Positions 10,866 through 21,318 of a DNA stretch of 64,000 bases are shown piece by piece. This DNA is from Oscarella lobularis (lineage: Eukaryota > Porifera > Homoscleromorpha > Homosclerophorida > Oscarellidae). The notes beneath the pieces are model-generated. The model had not been told where the DNA came from. It saw only the letters and a list, made by a program, of their open reading frames with translations, and searched no databases. A program made the position numbers and the translations under genes. Where the stretch lies: positions 434,001-498,000 of the forward strand of contig NC_089180.1 in NCBI RefSeq assembly GCF_947507565.1. Reading direction: 5' to 3'. The first letter of the stretch is position 1, and the number at the start of each line of letters is the position of its first letter.

Positions 10866-12433
10866 CGCAGGTCGCCCGTGGCGTTGAAGGAGAAAGTCTC
10901 TAGAAGTTTTTCGTCCAGAGTTTCGACCTAAAAGCATTGCCCTAGCAACCAAACGCGAAAATTGCGAAGTCATGCCTTTGCTTTCGAAGATGAATTGAAT
11001 TCCTTGACCGTGGCAAGAAAACTAGCATAGTCTTCCTAATAAAATTATCGATTTCAGTCAGGTTTTTAAAAACTTCAATTAGAAGGTGTACCTTGTTTCT
11101 TGGTTTCGGTAGAGCGCCAGATGTAGCTTGAAAATGATGCAAAGCCTTGGCAAGAAAAAACAGTCAAAGAAGAAGAATATTTCATCAATTAAAATACTAA
11201 CCTGGAATGCAACGTGAAGTTGAGACATTCGATCCATCTTAGCAAAATCCGATATCACGTACTCGGGCTCGTCAAGCGAATCCTTCAAAGATTTCTAAGA
11301 GGAGAGATAGAGATAGGGAAACATATATCTAAAATTCGTTCATTCATAATACGAAATTGACGGTGAGTGGCTGTTTGACTTGAACGGCGACGCCGCCCTT
11401 TTGGTAAGAAGAAAACGACGACGTGTCGCCAATGCTGAAACTGTACGGGCCAAGAGGCTTGACTTCCATAGGAGTACAGTCATTCAATTCCGTCATTCCC
11501 TAAAAAGAGATAAATAGGACATATACGTATTCTGTGTCTCTCTCTCTCCTTACTTGAACTTCTGAGAATGTGACGAAGTCTCCCGTCGAAAATCCATGCC
11601 GCGAATCGTCGGGACACGTCACTACGCCCACTTTATCCTGCGTCACGTGAGTCACAAGACTGACGATGGGCTGTTCGCCCGTCGGATCCGAAACGACAAA
11701 CTTCTCGCCAAAATCGCAGAATATGTGCCTAAAAATAAATACTCATATATCCAATAATAATATTATCAATTATTATCATTGAACCCGAATAGTCCAAAAC
11801 TTTCGGCGACGATCAAATGAATTCCATTTCGATGAGCGAAATCGCCGAGACGACACTGTTCCTCCAGCGACGACGTCGCCAAGACGACCACCTGAAACTT
11901 TGCAACAAAGTCTTCGGTGAGAGTTTCCGTGTGTGACGTCAGAGGAACGTAGGTGTTCAACTCGGCGAGACGCGGAAGAGAAACTGCGGCGCGATTCTTT
12001 CCAATGTCGTCTTTCTTCAGAAAAAACTATTGGGGGAGTATTAGTTTTTTATGTTGCCAAGGAAACGTGTGTGGAGGACCTGCGACGACAAATCCGCGAT
12101 GGCCACGTTTCCCGTATCGTGAATTGTCACCGATTTCACACCGGATAAGATGACGTTCTTGGCTAATTAATTAATTAATTAATTAATTAATTAATTAATT
12201 GGATTTTTTCGTTGGCCGTTTCTTTTACCTATTTCAACGCCCAGTCCGCGCATTCCCGATATGAGGACGTTCGACGCGCCCATTCGTCTCATCGCGTCGT
12301 GTCCCAATACGTACCTGCGTAGAATCCGTGCGCACAATTGCGCACGTTTTCTTTTCGAATCGAAAACGCGTCGTTTGGAGCCTTACAATTGACGCGAGTA
12401 GAGTCCCTCGTCTATTTCGCGTGCTTCTGTCAT
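10866..12433 (-). CDS. UBA1: Ubiquitin-activating enzyme E1, N-terminal part only
   Basis: UBA1 adenylates ubiquitin and passes it to E2 enzymes. The start ATG is at 12431-12433 ([16 protein letters not shown]). Ten exons are clear, including 12229-12314 ([20 protein letters not shown]), 12078-12162, 11785-12026 ([18 protein letters not shown]), 11554-11728 (CDFGEKFVV, then [11 protein letters not shown]), 11353-11499, 11202-11294 ([13 protein letters not shown]), 11092-11145, 10976-11035 (with a GC donor) and 10866-10927. All are in frame. The piece covers the inactive adenylation half and the first catalytic-cysteine half-domain region. It stops at FNATGDL, just before the conserved APINAFIGG segment. 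The active adenylation domain, the catalytic cysteine domain and the ubiquitin-fold domain are absent. The next exon in frame belongs to CFAP46. Confidence 0.9.
12164..12200. repeat. (TTAA/AATT)n microsatellite in a UBA1 intron
   Basis: About nine copies of the tetranucleotide TAAT fill the short intron between two UBA1 exons. Similar short TTAATTAA runs recur in other introns of the window, for example 15655-15672 and 17311-17327. Confidence 0.9.
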
Positions 12434-13414
12434 CTGTGCGAACTTGTCGTCACGTAACCAACGCGATATGACGCGACGTTCGTCTTACGTTCTCGTCTTC
12501 GTCGAATTCACTGATTTTTGATTTTTTCGCTGGTGGCTACGTGCAAAAATAGGCACATTAGGAATTATTCAGTGTCTATAGAAGCCGTCCGGCTTCGCTG
12601 AAGGACAAGAAAGGAAGAGAATTCACTTTACTTACGCTCAAGTTCATGACACGTGTGAACGTTGATATCGTGACATCATCATATTGAATTGACATCACGT
12701 GACAATGCTTCAGTCATTTTTATAAGATTTCCAATTTATGCCCCCCCCACTTTCTACAGTAGTAGTTTTAGTTAATTTGCTGTTTTTAAAGTATGACGTC
12801 ACTCGCTCAGCACTTAGCGCACGTCCTGCTTTTCTTGCCACTGTTTGAGATGCTCCAGAAGAGTAAGAAGACTCTTGAAACTCAAGCCGAGGCACTGAAA
12901 CGTGGTGATTTATGCATGTCGTTTTTCTACGCCTCAACAGAATTTCTCGCACAGATGCGGGGGCCCCTTGAGCAAGGCGCGTCAAGTCAGCTGCATCCTC
13001 TCGCCACTAAGCGATCCCTCGCCGCACGCACCCGAGCTTCTCCTCATTCCTTTCACCTCCGCTTTTCCTCCAGGCCTCACGTATGCGACGGGAAGACCAA
13101 CCAAGGTTTGTGTGTCTCTGCACATGCATGACACTGCATTTTCATTTTAGAAGTAGGTAGGACGGTTTAGAGGCTATATATAGTAGCACCCTTCCCTGCG
13201 GTTTAGACCTCATCGTCTCTTTCAGCGATGATAGCTCGCTAGGATTTCCATTGGCTTGTAGCTAAGTTAGAAGACACGACGCCGACTACTTCATTGACTA
13301 TTTCTTCTGACATCAAAACACATTGATACTATAACCATTACACCAAACGTCAAAAAACGAGACAATTCTTGAACTAGTCATACGCAGAAGTCCCAACTCG
13401 AGTCTACGCCTCTA
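12434..13414. other. Intergenic stretch with one possible orphan exon
   Basis: Most of this region shows no gene. On the plus strand 12793-13131 is open from MTSLAQHLAHVLLFLPLFEM, with a helical charged segment after it. It could also be read as two exons across a 36-base intron (12905-12949), giving a second exon with LSPLSDPSPHAPELLLIPFT. I recognise neither reading. A C run lies at 12740-12747. If real, it is the 5' end of a gene whose remainder is missing. Confidence 0.3.
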
Positions 13415-13980
13415 CTAAGGCACGAAGAACTTCATGTATACGGGATAGTGATCCGACACACTATTCCACGCGGCAAACGCTTTCATTCGATACTTCTTCG
13501 TGACATGATCAGAACCGACTTTAATACGTTGACGAAGGTCAGGAAAGACAAACGGCGAAGTCGTTCTAAGGGGTTCTATGTGAAGAATTTCTGGATTGTA
13601 TACGTGGCAATTCTCAACCCCCGGCTTGTTCTTTTGGGTCACCGGCCACACGTAGTCCAGTCTCTTGAACTTATCGTATTTTGTAAAAGTCGCACCTGAC
13701 AGTCCAGCCATTTCACACCTTATAAGAAGAGTTGGAAAACAGTCGTCGCCGATTTCAAGTATATAATTAATTCTCTTACTTGTGCTTGGGATCAGTGAAG
13801 ACGCGGTTAAAGTCGCCGAGAAGAAAGGCATTCGTCCTCTTTTCTTGCGGGACTTTTTTCTCAGCTTCTGCGCGGTATTTCTCCCCTGTAGTAACGCTGG
13901 CGCCGCTGTCTTCGTTTCTTACGTGGACGTTTTTCCTTGTGCTGTTGCTGGAGTAATAGCCCTCACACTTTTATAACACC
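13415..13980 (-). CDS. Endonuclease/exonuclease/phosphatase (EEP) superfamily protein, C-terminal part
   Basis: Two exons (13780-13980 and 13415-13718) join in frame. The first holds NAFLLGDFNRVFTD, containing the GDFN motif of the metal-dependent EEP fold. The second holds KRLDYVWPVT and ends with SDHYPVYMKF, the conserved catalytic SDHxP motif. The fold is shared by DNase I, APE1, sphingomyelinases, inositol phosphatases and TDP2, and the fragment does not decide among them. The N-terminal half, with the catalytic Glu, is not seen upstream. The next base block belongs to RRM1, which is itself missing its start, so a deletion joint near 13980-14080 is likely. Confidence 0.7.
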
Positions 13981-14081
13981 CAAAAATGATGAAACGACTG
14001 TTTCACCCATTGCTACCTGTTATTTATTTATTTATAACCGCTTTGTGGTGCTAATGGTTTTGCGTGTTGTTACAATTTTAG

Positions 14082-16543
14082 ACATTGGAAAAATCCTATC
14101 TATTGAAAATCAACGGAAAAGGTGAGGAGACGAAAATACTATATATTTAATTTAAGTAAATTTCTCCAGTTGCCGAGCGTCCCCAGCACATGCTAATGCG
14201 CGTTTCCGTCGGCATCCACGGTGAAGACGTTGAAAGTGCAATTGAGGTAAAAATAGTGAGAACAAGAGAAAGGAAGCAACGGTCAATCTTCATCATAGAC
14301 GTACGATTTGATGTCAGAACGCTGGTTCACCCACGCATCGCCGACCCTTTTCAACGCGGGAACGTGCAGACCCCAACTGTCCAGCTGCTTCCTACTCTCA
14401 ATGGCAGACGATAGCATTGAGGTAAGCAAGCATAGAAACATAGACTAGACATAGGTAGACATATGTTTATATGTACTCTACGTACGTACGTGACTTAATT
14501 ATTCAATTAAAGATCTTTAGTTTTGCATTTACCACATAGGGTAATATTTATGACGTACTTGAAACACGTATAAGAACTTAAAATTAAATATTGAATTTTA
14601 TTGAGGTGTTACTTAATGAATAATTAAAATCTTTACGTATTTACCACATAGGATAATATTTATGACGTAAATATACATGTATGTACTTGAAATACGTATA
14701 AGGACTTAATTAAAAATTGAATTTTATTGAGGTGTTTCTTCTAGGGTATCTACGACACGTTGAAAATGTGCTTCAAGATCTCCAAATCGGCGGGCGGAAT
14801 CGGTCTCAACGTCCACTGCATTCGAGCGACGGGAAGTTTCATTGCCGGCACGAATGCCAATGGGGTGTCGAACGGTCTCGTTCCCATGCTTCGCGTCTAC
14901 AACGCGACGGCGCGCTACGTCGATCAGGGCGGCAACAAACGTCCCGGCGCATTTGCCATCTTCTTGGATTTGAAAAAGAACACGGGAAAGGAGGAGGATC
15001 GCGCGCGCGATTTCTTCTTCGCTCTCTGGATACCGGATCTCTTTATGAAACGCGTCGAAGCGAATGGGAAGTGGTCGCTCATGTGTCCGGACGAATGTCC
15101 GGGATTGGCCGACGTTTGGGGCGACGACTTTGAGGAATTATACACGAGGTAAGAATAGGTGTATCCTTATTTATTTACTTATTTATTTATTGTTTCTGTA
15201 GATATGAGGCGGAGGGGCGAAGCAGGAAAGTTGTCAGTGCTCAGAAGCTTTGGTTCGCTATATTGGAGGCTCAGACGGAAACGGGAACGCCTTATATTCT
15301 GTATAAGGATGCGTGCAATCGAAAGAGCAATCAGCAAGTGAGTGCAAATTGGATCCATCCGCCAATTCGACGCTTTGATTTTTTATATATAAGAATATTG
15401 GCACGATAAAGTGTAGCAATTTGTGCACGGAAGTCGTTCAATACAGCAGCCCTGATGAAGTAATCTCGCAAAAATAAATATGTGATTTATTTAATTTTTT
15501 TGCGCAGGTTGCCGTTTGCAACTTGGCTTCTCTTGCTTTGCCCAGATTCGTCACTGCAGATAGAGAGTTTGACTTTGAGAAATTGGCTGAAGTGACTAGG
15601 GTAAAAATAAAAACTTGGTTCAATTCGTTTCAGCAGAATGTACCCTCAATATTAATTAATTAATTAATCACTAGGTTGTCACGAGAAATTTGAACAAGAT
15701 TATTGAAATCAACTATTATCCTGTCTACGAAGTAAAACGGAAAAGATTCTATTATTGTTTGCTATTAGATTTTTTTCTTTGCAGGCGGAACGCTCCAATA
15801 AGAGACATCGTCCAATAGGAATTGGCGTTCAGGGATTAGCTGACGCCTTCATTTTGATGAGATATCCATTTGAAAGTGAAGCGGCGCAAAAACTCAACAA
15901 GCAAATCTTCGAGACAATCTACTTCGGAGCCTTGGATGTAACGATTATAATATGAATTGAAAAATCAAGATTATTAGATGGAATTGTTGCTTAGGCTTCC
16001 TGCCAATTGGCCAAAGAATTTGGCACCTACGAAACATATGAAGGATCACCAGCAAGCAAAGGGGTGAAGTAAAGAAAGAAACGTTTACATATAAAATATC
16101 ATATACTTTGGATATTAGATTCTTCAGCACAACATGTGGGGCGTTCCAGATCCAGAGGGTCTTCGCGATTGGAAGCGCTTGAGACGAGACATCGAAACGT
16201 AAAAAATATTATATCACATGATATATCGTATCCGATAGTTGATTTCTAGTTTTGGGCTTCGTAGCGGCGGCGTCGGCGATTCAATTCACCGTCGATCGGT
16301 CCGTTCAGAAGGCGGCGGCCAAAGCCGTTCGCAGTCAAAATGCGGCTCTCGTGATGAAAACGCCGACGCAGAGTCCCAAATTGGAATTCACGCTCAAAAC
16401 GCCGTCGCCCGTCATTCCCGGCTCGAAACCGCGGGTTCGCCTTCGCGAGGAAAACTCAGCAGGGGCAGATTGACGAGGAGGAGAAGGAGAACGACGCGTC
16501 GCAGTGCGCCGGTGAGGAGGGATGTCTCATGTGCAGCGCTTGA
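14082..16543 (+). pseudogene. RRM1: Ribonucleotide reductase large subunit with internal deletions
   Basis: RRM1 reduces ribonucleotides to deoxyribonucleotides. Twelve exons are in order, for example 14082-14121 (LEKSYLLKINGK), 14170-14246, 14299-14421 (with the redox Cys in QLSSCFLL), 14745-15148, 15202-15337, 15394-15459 (active-site CSNLCTE), 15508-15600 (partner Cys in VAVCNLASLAL), 15785-15937 ([19 protein letters not shown]) and 16250-16543 (C-terminal shuttle EEGCLMCSA). Defects: the first 150 or so residues, with the ATP-cone, are missing; AIF joins directly to LDLKKNTGK, losing about ten conserved residues with the PWH motif; and roughly 200 residues between exons 11 and 12 are gone, including the paired tyrosines of the radical-transfer path. 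The frame also shifts between 16412 and 16460. With those tyrosines absent it could not act as a reductase as it stands. Confidence 0.88.
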
Positions 16544-16857
16544 AATTTGGGAGACAGAAAAAAAATGGGGGGGCAAATTTTTTTGTATGAGAACGAATAC
16601 ATGTACAGTCTGTTTCAGTGTCATGCAATTTGAGTATGTGTCTCGGATACTGCATATAGCTTTTTTGGGTTAGGCTTTTTTGAAATGTGCAGATAAAAAT
16701 AGCAGCAGAACGGTCTTTTATTTAACCTTGACATTTGCTGTCCCGGATATTAACAAGTTATCCGAGTGCGAACGAGATCGTTTCCTGCCTTATCCTGCGC
16801 TCATATGGTCGTTTTAAGTCATCTGGAAGCATTTGGGATGACTTTAATTCTATGTAG

Positions 16858-17494
16858 ACCGTTCTTCGTCGACAACTTGCTACATTGTCGCCGGAAAAAC
16901 GCGATCTCATTCGTTCGGGGCCAGGATTGGGCGACTTCGTTCGCGAGCGCACGACCTTGGACGCTCCACCGACCAACCCCGCTCACCTGAAGAGGAGAAA
17001 AGGCGAAAGGTAAACGAAAAAAAAGACTCGAACGTCGTTCGAATAATTATTTTTAGACTCGTTCTTCCGCCGTGGCTTCGAACGAAAATCCCCGTCGGCG
17101 AGAACTACGTTCGACTGAAGACGTCGTTGAGAAAATTGAAATTGAAATTGAATACCGTAAGGACTACGTACGTATTGATAAGCGTATAATCTAATAAAAA
17201 ATTCGCAGGTATGCGAAGAGGCTCGGTGTCCGAACGTGGACGAGTGTTGGGGCGGCGGCGAGACGCAAACAGCAACGGCAACCATTATGGTAAATGTAAA
17301 ATTCTATCTAATTAATTAATTAATTAATTTTTGTACAGTTGTTGGGCGATTTGTGCACTCGAGGATGTCGTTTTTGTTCGGTAAAGACGGCGAGACGTCC
17401 GCCGCCGCCGCCGCCTGATCCAAATGAGCCGAGAAATACGGCGGAAGCCATTTCCGAATGGGGAGGATTGGACTACATTGTATTGACTTCGGTC
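16858..17494 (+). pseudogene. LIAS: Lipoyl synthase, N-terminal third only
   Basis: LIAS is a mitochondrial radical-SAM enzyme that inserts sulfur into octanoyl groups to make lipoate. Exons 16858-17009 (GPGLGDFVRERTTLDAP), 17057-17156 (LPPWLRTKIPVGENYVRLK), 17209-17289 ([17 protein letters not shown]) and 17339 to about 17494 are spliced in frame. Both iron-sulfur motifs are present: CX4CX5C for the auxiliary cluster and CTRGCRFC for the SAM cluster. The reading then stops matching at LDYIVLTSV, where the family continues DRDD. The remaining two thirds of the barrel are absent. The DNA that follows (17495-17733) codes for nothing I recognise. The start codon and mitochondrial presequence are not identified; RRM1 ends 315 bases upstream. 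Confidence 0.85.
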
Positions 17495-17733
17495 GGCAGA
17501 GAGCTTGACGAGCGAAGAAACTGGAGATGTGTCACTAAAAGCAGAACAGGAAGACCCAGGACAGGGAAGGACATTGAAACAAAAAAATTGCTGTGCTGTG
17601 TTGTCTACTTTGCATTGTCTGTTGTTTTTTTGTTTACTGCATATTGTCTGCTGCTTTTCGTTTTTTTTTTTCAATTATTTGTGTTTTCTTTTGTTGCAGA
17701 GGCCCACGTGACTGGCTTTTGCAAACGTTCCAG

Positions 17734-18345
17734 TATGTCGATAGCTCAACGTCGTCTTCTTCTCGCTGCAATCGTTTCAGCCCTTCTAGCTTTTGCAGTA
17801 GCTCGTTCAGACGTCGTACGATTCGTCGTAGGCGTCGCATTGCGACTGGTCGTCGGTGCAACGAGCTTCGCCTTCGGAATTCTTCTCGTCGCAACGCGAA
17901 GCCCCTATCGAACGAAATTTCCTCGCCTTCCAGCAAATCCCCTGACAGCAATCATAGCAAAGGTAGCAGCAACAAAGAAAGAGCGCAGCAAGCGAATGAT
18001 TTCGTCACAGAGAGCGACGTCATTGTCGAACGCTTCCACGTCCGATCCAACGACGACTGGAAGACCGACGATCGTCTCACGAGCTCTCGATCGAGCGATT
18101 CAAGAAGGTTAGAAATCGACGAGAGCTCGACAGAACAAAAAACAAGCCATTTCCAAAAACAGTTCTCGAGAACACTGTCAGAGATTACGTCATGTCTTGG
18201 TATAAAAAAATCGGCGAAGACGAGCCAGGATTCAAAGCAGTCGTAATGTAAAATTTTATCGAGTGTAGTAGCAATTCGCTTTTTCATTCTCCTCTATAGG
18301 GACGAAGCGTGGATTGTTGTGCAAAAGGCGACGAAACGATTAATA
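17734..18345 (+). CDS. Sorting nexin of the PXA-domain type, N-terminal fragment
   Basis: The ATG at 17734 opens [20 protein letters not shown], followed by a second hydrophobic stretch, which fits the paired N-terminal membrane segments of SNX13/14/19/25-type proteins. A linker leads to SRALDRAIQ at 18107. A 55-base intron then joins 18163-18247, which reads [20 protein letters not shown], the start of a PXA domain (compare the LRDYVxxWY pattern). A third exon starts at 18300 with [14 protein letters not shown]. In the middle of that exon the sequence becomes IFT80. PX, RGS and the rest of PXA are absent. The exact paralogue cannot be set from this fragment. Confidence 0.6.
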
Positions 18346-18947
18346 TCAAAAAGTGGACGAGTTGAAAAATCCGTGGAAGCGCATAGAGGAGCTGTTCTCA
18401 TGGGACGATGGAGTCACGATGGGACAGCATTAGTGACCGGTACAGTATATATATCCAATGTATTATTGATTTATTTGATTGTGTCTTAGTTGGGGAAGAC
18501 GGTCAGGTGAAAATCTGGTCTCGAAGTGGAATGTTAAGATCTACGTTGTCTCAACTGGAAACGCCCGTTTACGGAGTGGCATGGTCGCCCGATTCTGATC
18601 ACGTGCTCTATACGAATGACAAGCAAATGGTTATTAAACCATTGCAACCGTCAATGAAGCCAATCATTGTAATTAATCATAGAAATAATAAAGTAGGTCT
18701 TATGTAGTGTCCTAGTGGAAAGCTCACGAGAACTTGATCCTGAAAGTGGATTGGAGTCCCGTTAATAATCTCATCATATCAGGATCTGAAGATCGAAGAT
18801 ACAAAGTGAGTTTATTTGTCAGTCCTAGAGTCGGAGCTTAATCTTCTTCTTGTCATTGAGGTTTGGGACAGTTTTGGGCGTTTGATCTATTCTAGTCAAC
18901 CGCCAATCACCAGCGTTTCGTGGTCATTCGACAGCCAACTCTTTGCC
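18345..18947 (+). pseudogene. IFT80: IFT80 WD40 fragment
   Basis: IFT80 is a WD40/TPR subunit of the intraflagellar-transport B complex. From about 18345 the exon reads [20 protein letters not shown]. Exons 18490-18669 ([20 protein letters not shown] in part) and 18717-18805 ([13 protein letters not shown]) and the exon from 18861 ([12 protein letters not shown], then [15 protein letters not shown]) continue the propeller in the family order. Only about 170 residues of a roughly 770-residue protein are present. Both ends fall inside exons: the 5' end runs in frame out of a sorting-nexin exon and the 3' end changes into MCCC1 at about 18947. A ten-residue gap near the ITSVSW blade is also apparent. 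Confidence 0.85.
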
Positions 18948-19363
18948 ATCGCCCTCCGGCGAGTGCAATTCAAAGCATGGGAGATAAAAAGTCCTAAAAA
19001 ATCAATAGCAATGATATGCTTAGTATTAATTAAACGTTTGATTAATTAAGGGAAGCTAAGATGTTGATGACTGCAGCTGGGAGTGCCACTTGTTTCTGGT
19101 TACCACGGCGACAACCAGAGCAATGCAAAACTGAGAGAGGAAGCGGAGAAAATCGGATTTCCTGTGATGTTAAAAGCGGTGTTGGGAGGAGGAGGAAAGG
19201 TAGAAAATTCAAATATTTATAAGCACGTGATTTATTATTATTAGGGTATGAGGATTGTTAGGAATCTGTCAGAATTCGATGATCAGTTGGAATCCGCGAG
19301 AAGAGAAGCCAAGCAATCGTTCGGCGACGATTGAATGCTGGTGGAGAAATACGTCGAGAAGCC
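18948..19363 (+). pseudogene. MCCC1: Methylcrotonoyl-CoA carboxylase alpha subunit, internal fragment
   Basis: MCCC1 is the mitochondrial biotin-carboxylase subunit of leucine breakdown. The reading [20 protein letters not shown] starts at about 18948. It resumes after a short intron with [20 protein letters not shown] and [13 protein letters not shown], the glycine-rich ATP-grasp loop. The last exon has GMRIVRNLSEFDDQLESARRE and ends in VEKYVEKP with a GT donor. About 120 of some 720 residues are present. One A too many in the run at 18985-18989 and an extra base near 19082 break the frame. An in-frame TGA at 19332-19334 replaces the Ala of DDAMLVEK. The nonsense codon is not a homopolymer effect, so this piece is probably dead. 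Confidence 0.85.
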
Positions 19364-19376
19364 GGTAACTTAAATA

Positions 19377-20019
19377 CTAATTTCCTTGCAGACGTCTTAT
19401 TATATCTTTTGTACCAAAATTGGAGGACCCTATTAGAGTCATATTAGGCAGTGTAGAGCGTGGTAAATAGTACCAAAGGCCTAAAATCAATGAATCGCTT
19501 CCACTGTAACACCATAGTATGTCATATGTATAACCTTTACAGTGGAATGTCCACTTGTCACGACTAAACTCTTCCAAACTTATTCTGTCTAAACTTTCGC
19601 TACAACTAATCTGTTCATAAAACCACTTTGCAATATGTATATACGCATAAGGAACGTGCCCAGCTGCGCCACGAGCTCCAAGAAACCCATTAGCCTAAAA
19701 GGTCACTACTAAAAGAAAAATAATTGTATTTTTGATATACTTGTGGCGAAGCCGTGAGCACTCGATACGTTGCCTTTGATTTCATCAAAAGATCAACGTA
19801 TTCGTCGGTGAGGTTCAGATATCCCGTTGCAATCGACAACGACGAACCGGGATCCGTTCCCTCGAGGAGAGCGCGCGTCGCCATCTGATCGTGCCGCAGG
19901 TCGTAAAGTCTCATCTGCACGAGAGGACATATCCACGTGTCGGACGTCTTTGGCATGCCGCGCGTCGCTCCCACTTCCGATTCCAAAACGTCACATATGG
20001 AATCTTGTCTGTATGCATC
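19377..20019 (-). pseudogene. PGS1: CDP-diacylglycerol:glycerol-3-phosphate phosphatidyltransferase, C-terminal part
   Basis: PGS1 makes phosphatidylglycerol phosphate, the cardiolipin precursor, in mitochondria. Exons 19741-20019 (DTWICPLVQMRLYDLRHDQ, then SIATGYLNLTDEYVDLL), 19535-19694 (ANGFLGARGAAGHVPYAYIH, then KWTFHCK) and 19377-19480 (GLWYYLPRSTLPNMTLIGSS) are spliced in frame. FHCKG and the following Leu-Trp form the second HKD-type phospholipase-D motif. The protein ends at RRLQGN just after NFG, short of the usual C-terminus. The N-terminal catalytic half is absent. Upstream exons belong to AMMECR1. The stop abuts the last intron of the oppositely oriented MCCC1 fragment, with no intergenic DNA, which suggests a deletion joint. 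Confidence 0.8.
19499..19547. repeat. Perfect 11-bp inverted repeat across a PGS1 5' splice site
   Basis: TTCCACTGTAA at 19499-19509 is the exact reverse complement of TTACAGTGGAA at 19537-19547, with a 27-base loop. On the minus-strand transcript one arm is the last part of the exon and the other lies in the intron, so the arms flank the GT donor. A hairpin could mask or present that splice site. Function is inference. Confidence 0.7.
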
Positions 20020-20044
20020 CTTGGAAAGAAAAGCGAGCGGATAA

Positions 20045-20790
<746 letters not shown>

Positions 20791-20795
20791 CCTTT

Positions 20796-21262
20796 GTGGC
20801 CATTTATAGCGCGCTAGTCGTCGTATTTATATCCGTGATTCGACTTTTCTTATCGCTGTGTTGCACGGTTTCGCTTTCTTTTGGACTCTGCCCACTTCTG
20901 CCCGACGTCGTTTCGCTTGACGTCGACGCTTTCGCTGATCTAGCGAGCGATCTCGACGCAGAAGTCGAGAAAATCGTCGATCCGGCGAAGCCGAGCGTTT
21001 CCATTGGCCTCGTTTATAACCAGTCGCTAATCTTCTCAAAAGGATACGGAAAAATCAACGTCACAGGTAAAAAAGAAAACGAAACTACAAAAAAAAGAAA
21101 GAGGCGTGGCCTAATAAAAATTCCTCAGATCCAGGCCAACCGGTCAAACGGGCTTCCGCATCGGCAGTCTAACAAAAATCTTCGTAGTGATTTGGTTGCT
21201 ACAGCTACGCGACGCAAACAAACTCGATATCAACGACCCACCAGCGAGAGCAGCAAGAATTA
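20796..21262 (+). CDS. Serine beta-lactamase-like (LACTB/LACTBL family) protein, N-terminal part
   Basis: This is a eukaryotic member of the penicillin-binding/class-C beta-lactamase fold, thought to act as a peptidase or esterase rather than in drug resistance. Exon 1 (20796-21066) has an N-terminal hydrophobic signal or anchor, then PSVSIGLVYNQSLIFSKGYG. After a 62-base intron, exon 2 (from 21129) carries GFRIGSLTKIF, with the nucleophile motif SLTK, and then LDINDPPA. A missing A in the run at 21145-21147 breaks the frame just before that motif. The Tyr and His/Lys-Thr-Gly motifs of the second half are absent. The exon ends at a GT donor (about 21262), and the next exon belongs to CFAP57. 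It shares a head-to-head start with AMMECR1. Confidence 0.7.
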
Positions 21263-21318
21263 GGTACGTCAATCGCGCCACTCCTCTGCCTGTGAGATTA
21301 GGCACCTTTTTTCTATAG

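Noticed and set aside
20796-21262. Bacterial antibiotic-resistance beta-lactamase acquired by transfer
   Set aside because: The gene has a eukaryotic intron and resembles the animal LACTB-like branch. SLTK is shared by the whole fold.
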